Part shown: in pieces, positions 54,701 to 64,000 of the stretch
Layout of the letters: each line of letters starts with the position of its first letter
Numbering within the stretch: the stretch's first letter is position 1
NCBI GenBank assembly: GCA_947471745.1
Contig: CANJKZ010001109.1
Span: 4,765,001 to 4,829,000, forward strand
Length of the DNA: 64,000 nucleotides
Direction: 5' to 3'
DNA from: Closterium sp. Naga37s-1
Lineage: Eukaryota; Streptophyta; Zygnematophyceae; Desmidiales; Closteriaceae
The notes under the pieces: model-generated
Database searches by the model: none
What the model saw: only the letters and a program-made list of their open reading frames with translations
Told to the model about the DNA's origin: nothing
Translations under genes and position numbers: made by a program

Positions 54701-56819
54701 CTATCCGCTTCCCGTTGTTGTAGATGCACACCTTGCTGTTGACCCAATCGATCTCGGGGTTGAACCGCTTCAGGAAATCTCGCCCCAAGATAAAATCTAA
54801 CCCTTTGATGTTGGTGACTGGTAGCTTCGGCTTCCACCTCAACGCACCGATATGCAGCTGCAGTGATGCTTCGCCGTGGATAGGAAGCTTTGTACCGTCC
54901 ACCATGGTTGCTGAAAAATGGGTCTCCTCTGCCTTCTCTCCAATTTTCTCCAATGTTTCGCAGTCGCACACCGAGTGAGATGCACCGCTGTCCACCAGTG
55001 CTTGGAGGCGTCGCCCATTGCATAACACCTCGAGGAGTAGTGGTCTCTGCTGCGCTGAGTAGCCAAAGAGGGTCTCATTAATAGGATCATAGGGTACACC
55101 GAAGTGAATACCTTCCCTTTTCCCTATACCCGACTCAGCACTTTCCAACTTCACCTGTGGGGTAGGAGGATTGTTCCGAGGCTTGTATATTTTTTTCTGA
55201 GCCTGGATGTCTCCTCTAAGCTTTGGCAGCTGTGTAGGCTTCAGCTGTGGGCAACGGGGAGCCTTAACACTGTGTTGCGGGGAGAGAATATTAACTCCAC
55301 GAAACGCACGACCCTTTTCTACGCTCCGTAGTACTTTGCCCAACTTCTCAGGTACCTGAATAATTTCTAAGGGCTTTTTCTTGGCCTCTAAACCTTCCCT
55401 GAATTTTTCAAAGGCTTGAAAACCACGAGAAGCAATATTCTTCGTTAGAGTATCTTTATAGGATACTTTTAACGAATTCTTACTTTCGTGGGTGTTCGGC
55501 TGGAGTTTCCCGGTCGGTGCAGAGTCTTTTTTTGCGGAGCCTCCATTCGCCTCGGCGATTTCCCCTGATGCCGGCCGGTCGTGACATTTTTTATTCGCGC
55601 CATCATTTTCTCCTTTTTTCACCCGCTCCGAAGTCGCCACGTCGTCGCCCTTTCCTGCTTTCCGGATCTTTACGCGATCGCCAGGTCGATCCGCGGCTAC
55701 TGGCGACTGCCGTTTTTTGACTTCGGGGGTGCTCCACTGTTACCGCCCTGCAGTGCCGCACGTACCATTTTCATTTTGAAGCACGACAAAATATGATGCC
55801 CTGCTGCGCCGCAAAACTCGCATTTTGTCGGCTGCTGCTTCGCGTCGTATTTGTCGATGTCCATCGGTTCGGCGAACGTGGAGGGTGCCGATCGCTCCGT
55901 GCCGAATGTACGGTTCGGCGTGAAGCGTCGTGTTTCGGGTTGACCTCGATTCAGCGCGTCGTATCGTTCGGCAGCACGCACGATGTCTCTGTAGCTGTTG
56001 TAATTCGCCGCAATCACCTGCCGCTGAATCTCCTTTTTTAATCCTTCTGTGTACGCCTGGATTTTTTCGCCTTCGGTCAGGTCGGTGATGCGGTTGAACA
56101 GTGACTCCATCTGCTGCGTGTACTGTGCTACACTGCTGTATTGCTTGTGTCGGTGTATCTGCTGCCGCGCCATGTAGGTCGTATTAATCGGTTCGAAACG
56201 TTCGATTAAATCTGCCCGAAACTGCTGCCACGTTTTCTCCCCGCGGGCTACGTCGGTGTAGTAAATCCATTCGAGTGCTGGTCCACGTAACAGTGTCACT
56301 GCGAGCCGAATCCGTGCTGCGTCGTGTTGCGGGGTCGAACGGCCAATGGCCTCGAAGAAAATTTCGAGGGTTGCCACGAATCGCCGGACGTCGGATCCCT
56401 TCGCGCTTGGATCGAACGCCTCAGGGAGCCTCGGTCGTGTTGCTTCGAGGTTCGGCGACAGTGGTGCCATCGGTCCGTGAAATGTCGGTGTCGCCACTGC
56501 TGCAGGTGTTGTCGCTGCTGCTGCGGTGGCGATCCCTGGTTGGTGTGTCAGAAGGGCCTCGAGCCGACGAAGCGTCGCCTGCGTCTGCTCCATGTCGGTG
56601 CGGAGGCTCGCGATGTCGCTCGTGGTCGCGTAGTTGTCGCCTTGGCCCTCCATGCCTGACATTAGCGTGTCCAAAAAACCGAATTGAGGGGGAGCGAAAA
56701 ACACGGAACCGGTTTTACGTACCCGAAATCGATGTTTAACTGCGTCGCCCCCGCGGTTTTTGAAGACTGGTTTGTAGCGGTCGAAAAACTTCGCGTGTAA
56801 ACGGGCTCTGATTACCAAG

Positions 56820-57186
56820 TGTGAGGATCTAGGATCGAGCTCAGAAAAGAGAATTGTAATTGAATGATCACCTGGGTACAACACGAGGCTATATATAGGC
56901 TCGACACAAGGCCCCGTAACCAGGTGTTACGCGAAGGTTCCGCGGGTCGCGAAGCGTCCCGAACAGATTCTTCCCGAATTCGGTAGAAGGCAATTCGGTG
57001 GCAACCAAAAAGCCAGAATTCGGTGCACGCAACCTAGCTCGGTGCTATAACTATAATAAAATATAGGAAAGCACCTAGCCTAGGAAATCAAGCAATTCAT
57101 GCATGCATATAATTATCCTATGCTAGAAATAGCATAATAAAGTAAGGCAAGCAAGCATAGCTGGCATAAGCCGTCGTACTCTCACA
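56820..57186 (-). repeat. 5' LTR of the chromovirus
   Basis: Near-identical to 51353-51719; inner side adjoins the tRNA-Met-type primer-binding site. Confidence 0.92.
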
Positions 57187-57476
57187 CTTCCGCTGCTGCA
57201 GTTCTACGCTACTGAGATTCTCTTTCGACAAACTCAGACCCTTGGATAGGGGCTGACTTCGGTTAGGCACCCAAGGACCCTCGAAGGTGACCCTGAGAAG
57301 AGTTGTTTCAGCTATCGTGGTACTATCAGCAGTAGGAACTAGGTGATTTGTAAGCAACACAACAGAGCCAATCATCATGCCAGAAAAGATACTGAGCCAC
57401 CGAGTTCGTGACCCACGAGGAGTCCGCAGGATCGAATTTCTGGTTTGCTGGAAGACTTCACGCCCACCGAAGTCAA
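57187..57476. other. Short unassigned stretch right of the chromovirus
   Basis: About 290 bp between the chromovirus and the next copia fragment. A minus-strand frame (LRVTFEGPWVPN) looks coding-like but I cannot place it; probably old transposon sequence. Confidence 0.35.
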
Positions 57477-60405
57477 TCTCGAGCTTTCGTCCGCGACTTG
57501 TCTGCGGACAAGCTGTCCTCCCGTGCTGTTCCCTGCGTCTTCCTTGGCTTTCCCCCTGACGCGCCTGGTTGGCAGTTTTACCACCCCACCTCGCGCCGTG
57601 TTCTGTCCTCTCAGGACGTCACGTTTGACGAGTCGGTTCCCTACTACCGTCTCTTTCCCTACCGCACTGCTCCCCTTCCCCCCCCCGCCGCTCTTCCTCG
57701 CGCAAGGTCCCCCCCCCGGTAGACCCCCTCCCCCCTCAGGGTCCTGCCCCCTCAGGTTTGTCCCATGTAGACGCAGTCGTGCCTGTCGAGGTAGCTGTTG
57801 ACTCTGGTGCTGCTAGGGGTGCTGAGCCTGCGGGTACCGGGTCTGGGGGTGCTGAGCCTGAGCGTGCGGAGCCTGGGGGTGCTGGGTCTGGGGGTGCTGA
57901 GCCTGGGGGTGCTGAGTCTGGGGGTGCTGAGCCTGGGGTTGCTGAGTCTGGGGGTGCAGAGCCTGAGGGTGTTGGGCCTGGAGTTCTTTCGGGTGCTTCG
58001 TCCCGGCGGGAGCTACTCTCTCTGCAGAAGCTGCGCAAGTGGTTTGCTCGGCGCTGGAGCCGTGCTGCTGGAGCTGGTGGTGCTTCCGGCGCTGGAGGTT
58101 CTGCTGCTGGGGCTGCTGGGGGTTCTGGAGCCACGGGTCCCGGAGGTGCTCGTACTAGAGGTACTGGAGCTGCTGGGCCTGGTGGTGCTACTGGTGCTGG
58201 AGCTGCTGGCGGTGCTGGAGCTGGCGGTGCTGCTGGAGTACGTGCTACTGGAGGTTCTGGAGCTGGAGCTGCTTCGTCTTTCGGTGGTCCTGCTCGAGCT
58301 GCAGCTGCTGGAGGTGCTGGAGCTGGAGGTGCTACTGGAGCCGGTGCTCCTGTGGGTGCTAGAGTTGGCGCTTCTGGAGCAGCTGGTGGTGCTGCTGGAG
58401 CTGTTGGAGCTGACCCTGGGAGTGCTGGTGCTGTCCCTACTAGTTCTGGAGGTGCAGCACAGCCGCGGCCGTACTTCGTTCCGCTCCTTGAGCAGGTTCT
58501 TGGTCTCCCGCCTTCTACTGGTCCTGCTCCTTCCTTAGAGTGTCCACCGCCTGTCCAGTCCGAGTCACAGTTACAGCCCGCCTCCCCACTGCCTGCTCCT
58601 TCTCCCTACACTGGTCCTACTAGAGGTCTTACTGAGCGTCGTGAGCCTGAGTCTCGTCCTGCGTCGCCTGTTCGTGCTGCTCGCACTGGTCGTCGTGTTC
58701 CGTGTCAGCGTCCTCCTGCGGTCCCAGGCACGCACCAGATGGCACTGCGTCCTTCCACTGCTCCACTGCGTGTCCCTTTGCCGTCTCCTCCAGAGTCCTC
58801 TCTTCCTGCTCTTGCTGACCCGGAGTCTGACTCCTTTCGTGCTGCCAGTCCTACTGTCACGCGTCTCATGGCCACTGTTGTCACTGACCCTTCCTTTGAG
58901 TCCACTACTGCGTCTGCCTTAGTTGCTGAGCTTGTCGACTTCGCTGCTCACTGTTGTCTAGACTACGCCGCTAGTCATGTTGCTGAGTCTGAGTCTGTCT
59001 GTCCTCCGTCCGTCTTGGGTGAGTGTGCTCTTAGCACGGACGTCCTTGAGGACAGGCTGGAGGAGTTCCAGTGTTTTGCTGCTGCTTTGCCTCATCTCGT
59101 GTCCACGCTGATTGCCCCTGAGGGAGACCCGGATGCACCAGACATCCCGACTCCTCGATCGTACGCTGAGGCGATCGAGGGTCCCTACTCCTCACAGTGG
59201 CAGTCAGCCATGGACGCAGAGATGGCTTCCTGGAAGTCCACAGGCACCTACGTCGACGAGGTTCCCCCACCTGGGGCGAACATCGTCAGTGGCATGTGGA
59301 TTTTCAGGGTGAAGCGGCCGCCGGGTTCTCCGCCTGTCTTCAAGGCGCGTTACGTGGCTCGAGGCTTCAGTCAGCGGCAGGGAGTTGACTACCTTCGGAC
59401 CTTCTCTCCCACCCCGAAGATGACCACTCTTCGGGTGCTGCTGCACATAGCCGCTCAGCGCGACTACGAGCTTCACTCTCTTGACTTTAGTACAGCTTTC
59501 TTGCAGGGCAGCCTGCACGAGGAGATCTGGCTGCGCCGCCCACCTGGCTTCACTGGGTCGTTTCCTCCTGGTACCCAGTGGAGCCTCCGGCGGCCAGTCT
59601 ACGGTCTCCGCCAGGCGCCCCGTGAGTGGCACGACACACTGAGGACTACACTTGCGGCTCTTGGCTTTGCTCCTTCTACTGCCGACCCGTCGCTGTTTCT
59701 GTGCACCGACACCTCTTTGCCGCCGTTCTACATCCTCGTGTACGTCGACGACTTGGTCTTTGCCACTGCTGACACTGCTGGACTCGCCCACGTGAAGTCC
59801 GAGCTGCAGAAGAGACACACGTGCACAGACCTGGGTGAACTGCGCAGCTACCTTGGCTTGCAGATCAACAGGGACAGAGCACAGCGCACCATTACCCTGT
59901 CTCAGTCACACATGGTGCAGCAGGTCCTTCAGCGCTTCGACTTCACGTACTCCTCGCCTCAGGCCACTCCTCTGTCTACTCGCCACTCGCTCTCAGCTCT
60001 GCCTTCGGATTTGTCCGTAGAGCCGAGTGGCCCGTACCCAGAGCTTGTTGGCTGCCTCATGTACCTGATGACCTGCACTTGACCTTACCTGGCATACCCT
60101 CTTAGCATCTTGGCACGCTATGTTGCTCCTGGGAGACACCGACCAGAGCACATGGCTGCAGCGAAGAGGGTGTTGCGCTACTTGTGCAGTACGTCGGGCA
60201 TGGGGCTAGTGCTTGGAGGGCGGAGTCCAGTGGTCCTCACTGGTCACGCAGACGCGTCTTGGGTTGACGACTTGGCTACGCAGCGGTCGTCACAGGGTTA
60301 CACCTTCAGCCTTGGTTCCGGCTCTGTTTCGTGGCGATCTACCCGCTCGTCTTCTGTTCTCAGCTCCAGCTGTAAGGCTGAGATCTACGCAGGGGCCATG
60401 GTTGC
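57477..60405 (+). mobile_element. Ty1/copia fragment (family 1), left arm of a large inverted repeat
   Basis: Parts: end of integrase (RAFVRDLSADKL, CVFLGFPPDAPGW), Gly/Ala/Glu linker, RT (MWIFRVKR, YGLRQAPREWH, YVDDLVFATAD) and the beginning of RNase H (DASWVDD). No LTRs present. Broken fragment. Confidence 0.88.
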
Positions 60406-60655
60406 ATTGTGTCTCGGGGTCGTACAGCCAACGGCCTCGAAGTAAATTTCGAGGGTCGCAATGAATCGACGGACGTCGGTGTCTCTTGCATTCGGATTGA
60501 ATGTCTCTGGTAGCCTCGGACGTGCCGCCTCAAGATTCACTGTAGCCGCTGCCGCTGCTGCTGGGTGAAGTGTCGGCGTCGCCGCTGCTGCTGCTGCCGT
60601 CGCTGCTGCATTTGCTGTTGCGTTCGCTGCTGCCGTCGCCGCTGCATTTGCTGTA
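60406..60655 (-). mobile_element. Gypsy gag fragment at the centre of the inverted repeat
   Basis: About 250 bp resembling, on the minus strand, part of the gag of the chromovirus at 51353-57186 (around 56310-56540; compare GGCCTCGAAG and ATTTCGAGGGT). It separates the two head-to-head copia fragments. Confidence 0.65.
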
Positions 60656-63600
60656 GCTCCTGTGCAGCCATGGCCCCCGCGTAGATCTCAGCCTCACAGC
60701 TGGAGCCGAGAACAGAAGACGAGCGGGTAGACCGCCACGAAACAGAGCCGGAACCAAGGCTGAAGGTGTAACACTGTGACGACCGCTGCGTAGCCTGGTC
60801 GTCAGCCCAAGAAGCGTCTGCATGACCGGTGAGGACCACTGAACGACGCCCTCCAAGCACTAGCCCCATGCCTGACGTACTGCACAAGTAGCGCAACACC
60901 CTCTTCGCTGCAGCCATGTGCTCTGGTCGGTGTCTCCAAGGAGCAACATAGCGTGCCAAGATGCTAAGAGGGTATGCAAGGTCAGGTCGAGTGCAGGTCA
61001 TCAGGTACATGAGGCAGCCAACAAGCTCTGGGTACGGGCCACTCGGCTCTACGGACTCATCCGAAGGCAGAGCTGAGAGCGAGTGGCGAGTAGACAGAGG
61101 AGTGGCCTGAGGCGAGGAGTACGTGAAGTCGAAGCGCTGAAGGACCTGCTGCACCATGTGTGACTGAGTCAGGGTAATGGTGCGCTGTGCTCTGTCCCTG
61201 TTGATCTGCAAGCCAAGGTAGCTGCGCAGTTCACCCAGGTCTGTGCACGTGTGTCTCTTCTGCAGCTCGGACTTCACGTGGGCGAGTCCAGCAGTGTCAG
61301 CAGTGGCAAAGACCAAGTCGTCGACGTACACGAGGATGTAGAACGGCGGCAAAGAGGTGTCGGTGCGCAGAAACAGCGACGGGTCGGCAGTAGAAGGAGC
61401 AAAGCCAAGAGCCGCAAGTGTAGTCCTCAGTGTGTCGTGCCACTCACGGGGCGCCTGGCGGAGACCGTAGACTGGCCGCCGGAGGCTCCACTGGGTACCA
61501 GGAGGAAACGACCCAGTGAAGCCAGGTGGGCGGCGCAGCCAGATCTCCTCGTGCAGGCTGCCCTGCAAGAAAGCTGTACTGAAGTCAAGAGAGTGAAGCT
61601 CGTAGTCGCGCTGAGCGGCTATGTGCAGCAGCACCCGAAGAGTGGTCATCTTCGGGGTGGGAGAGAAGGTCCGAAGGTAGTCAACTCCCTGCCGCTGACT
61701 AAAGCCTCGAGCCACGTAACGCGCCTTGAAGACAGGCGGAGAACCCGGCGGCCGCTTCACCCTGAAAATCCACATGCCACTGACGATGTTCGCCCCAGGT
61801 GGGGGAACCTCGTCGACGTAGGTGCCTGTGGACTTCCAGGAAGCCATCTCTGCGTCCATGGCTGACTGCCACTGTGAGGAGTAGGGACCCTCGATCGCCT
61901 CAGCGTACGATCGAGGAGTCGGGATGTCTGGTGCATCCGGGTCTCCCTCAGGGGCAATCAGCGTGGACACGAGATGAGGCAAAGCAGCAGCAAAACACTG
62001 GAACTCCTCCAGCCTGTCCTCAAGGACGTCCGTGCTAAGAGCACACTCACCCCCGATGGACGGAGGACAGACAGACTCAGACTCAGCAACGAGACTAGCG
62101 GCGTAGTCTAGACGACAGCGAGCAGCAAAGTCGACAAGCTCAGCAACTAAGGCAGACGCAGCAGTGGACTCAAAGGAAGGGTCAGTGACAACAGTAGCCA
62201 GGAGACGCATGACAGTAGGACTGGCAGCACGAAGAGAGTCAGACTCCGGGTCAGCAAGAACAGGAAGAGAGGACCCTGGAGGAGACGGCAACGGGACACG
62301 CAGAGGAGCAGTGGAAGGACGCAGTGCCATCTGGTGTGTGCCTGGGACCGCAGGAGGACGCGGACGCGGAGCACGACTACTAGTGCGAGCAGCACGAACA
62401 GGCGACGCAGGACGAGACGCAGGCTCACGACGCTCAGCAAGACCTCCAGTAGGACCAGTGTAGGAAGAAGGAGCAGGCAGGGGGGGGGCGGGCTGTAACT
62501 GTGACTGCGACTGGATAGGCTGTGGACACTCTAAGGGAGGAGCAGGACCAGTAGAAGGCGGAAGACCAAGAACCTGCTCAAGGAGCGGAACGAAGTACGG
62601 CCGCGGCCGCGCAGCGCCTCCAGAACCAGCAGGGACAGCACTAGTACCCCCAGCGGCAGCACCAGCGCCAGCAGCACCTCCAGCTCCAACAGCGCCAACT
62701 CCTCAAAAGCACCAGCGCCAGCAGCACCTCCAGCGCCAGCACCCCCAGCAGCTCCAGCTCCAGCAGCTCCAACTCCAGCAGGACCGCCAGCTCCAGTACC
62801 GCCAGCACCTCCAGCACCAGGAGCACCTCCAGGCCCAGTAGCTCCAGTACCTCCAGTACCTCCAGCAGCACCAGCTCCAGCAGCCCCAGCAGCACCCCTA
62901 GTCCTAGCAGCTCCAGTACCGCAAGTACGAGCACCTCCAGGACCAGTGGCTCCAGTAGCTCCAGTGCCGACCCCAGGGTCAGCAGCAACAGTAGCACCTC
63001 CAGCTCTAGCAGAACGGCTCGAGCGCCGGGCAAACCACTCGCGCAGCTCCTGTGGAGAGGGTAGCTCCCGCCTCGACGAAGCACCCGAAGGGCCCCCAAA
63101 CCCAGCACCGCCAGAGGCCACACGAGCAGACCCAGCACCCCCAGGCTCCACACCCCCAGGCTCAGCACCCCCAGGCTCCGTACCCCCAGGCTCAGCACCC
63201 CCAGGCTTCGCACCCCCAGGCTCGGCACCCCCAGACTCAGCACCCCCAGGCTCAGCACCCCCAGGCTCAGCACCCCTAGCAGCACCAGAGTCAACAGCTA
63301 CCTCGACAGGCTCGACTGCGTCTACCTGGGACACACCTGACCGGGCAGGACCCTGAGGGGGGAGAGGGTCTACCAGTGGGGGACCTGGCGCAAGGAAGAG
63401 CGGCAGCGGGGGGAGGGGCGCAGTGCGGTAGGGGAAGAGACGGTAGTAAGGCACCGACTTGTCAAAGGTGACGTCCTGGGAGGACAGAACACGGCGCGAG
63501 GTTGGGTGGTAAAACTGCCAACCAGGCGCGTCAGGGGGGAAGCCAAGGAAGACGCAGGGAACAGCACGGGGGGACAGCTTGTCCGCAGACAAGTCGCGGA

Positions 63601-64000
63601 CAAACGCCCGAGATCCCCAGACACGAAACGCAGACACATCGCCAACCTTCCCCGTCCACCGCAAGGTGGGGGAGGTCTCTGGCAAGGAGACCCGGGGCTG
63701 AAGGTTGATCTGATGCGCTGCGTACTGAACCGCAAACGGCCACAGAAAATGGGGAGCAGCCGCATGGATCATGGACGTACGAGCGACGTCCATGACCATG
63801 CTATTGCGGCGCTCAGCAATCCCATTTTTCTGTGGAGAGGCCGGAAGCGTGAAGGTCTGGCGGATGCCCTGTGCACGACAGAAGGCTCCCAGAAGGGCAG
63901 AGGAAAACTCCCCGCCTCTGTCAGAGTGCAGACGCAGAACAGGAAAGTCCGAGCCGAAACTCTCTCTGAGCTGGAGACGAGCTGCGCGGATCCAGTCGAT
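60656..64000 (-). mobile_element. Ty1/copia fragment (family 1), right arm, runs off the window
   Basis: Minus-strand parts from the window edge inward: integrase (ERRNSMVMDVARTSMIHAAA), Gly/Ala/Glu linker (about 62530-63350), RT and the start of RNase H (DASWADDQATQ). Sequence is very close to the left arm in RT and more different in the linker. Broken; continues beyond 64000. Confidence 0.88.

Larger units (their letters stand above)
51353..57186 (-). mobile_element. Ty3/gypsy chromovirus, nearly whole
   Basis: 5834 bp with 367-bp LTRs (51353-51719, 56820-57186) differing at about three positions and a perfect CTTCC duplication (51348-51352, 57187-57191). On the minus strand: primer-binding-site-like TTGGTAATCAGAGCCC; gag at about 56884-55697 ending in a CX2C-type knuckle (CEFCGAAGHHILSC); protease ([12 protein letters not shown]); RT ([22 protein letters not shown]); RNase H (YVVEADASDQAVGAVL); integrase (HFGSNKTLAGI, CDTCQQMKSS, SAYHPQTDGQTERLNQ); and a chromodomain (YEVERVLTHRRR, FLIRWKGYDPTEDSWV). 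The purine tract TTTGAGGGGGGACG precedes the 3' LTR. About one or two breaks. Young. Confidence 0.93.
57477..63613. repeat. Large inverted repeat, arms about 2.9 kb, spacer about 250 bp
   Basis: Positions in the two arms pair with a constant sum of 121069 across RT (for example 59204-59818 with 61251-61865), drifting by about 20 bp near the outer ends because of indels in the linker. The axis is near 60534. Confidence 0.88.

Noticed and set aside
59204-61865. Conserved 204-codon antisense frames present in both copia arms
   Set aside because: Identical because the RT sequence is identical; they run antisense to RT and have no independent signature.

Overview
The window looks like nuclear DNA of a green-lineage eukaryote. 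Two of the three host genes recognised are plant-type: a cyclic-nucleotide-gated ion channel with a C-terminal IQ motif, and an XPC/RAD4 repair protein. Most retrotransposons carry primer-binding sites close to the 3' end of plant initiator tRNA-Met (TGGTATCAGAGC-like). Introns have GTRAGT/YAG borders. High GC, long poly-Ala/Gly/Ser/Gln insertions in conserved proteins and many minisatellites suggest a streptophyte alga, perhaps a desmid/Closterium-like zygnematophyte. That placement is inference.

Layout. 1-2061: 3' part of a Ty1/copia element. 2383-3947: a complete-looking non-autonomous LTR element with identical 129-bp LTRs and a TATAT target duplication. 3953-9780: gene-poor, with a 25-bp minisatellite, a 1-kb purine-rich tract and a 16-bp repeat. 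9816-13082: a four-exon gene for a secreted Cys-rich protein whose second exon is present nine times in tandem. 13263-20440: a retroelement nest (gypsy solo LTR, then a gypsy element hosting two copia insertions). 21450-26735: a single-exon CNGC-type channel of 1761 codons. 26736-29294: intergenic with minisatellites. 29295-38954 (minus strand): XPC/RAD4 in nine inferred exons, three of which have extra tandem copies. 39406-57186: a second nest (gypsy 5' end; copia hosting a nearly whole copia with AGCCC duplication; then a nearly whole chromodomain gypsy element with CTTCC duplication). 57477-64000: two copies of the first copia family head to head, forming a long inverted repeat around a gypsy gag scrap.

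The host genes share no evident pathway. The CNGC and XPC genes converge on a 2.5-kb spacer. The most unusual signals are (1) the nine-copy exon array, whose phases mean that only inclusion of exactly one copy keeps the reading frame; (2) similar partial exon duplications in XPC exons 2, 6 and 7; and (3) a short palindrome of the form TTTTGAG-N-CTCAAAA in or near most introns of these genes, often just downstream of the 5' splice site.

Exon structures were worked out by eye from splice signals, phase and family resemblance, without transcripts. No tRNA, rRNA or CRISPR array was recognised.
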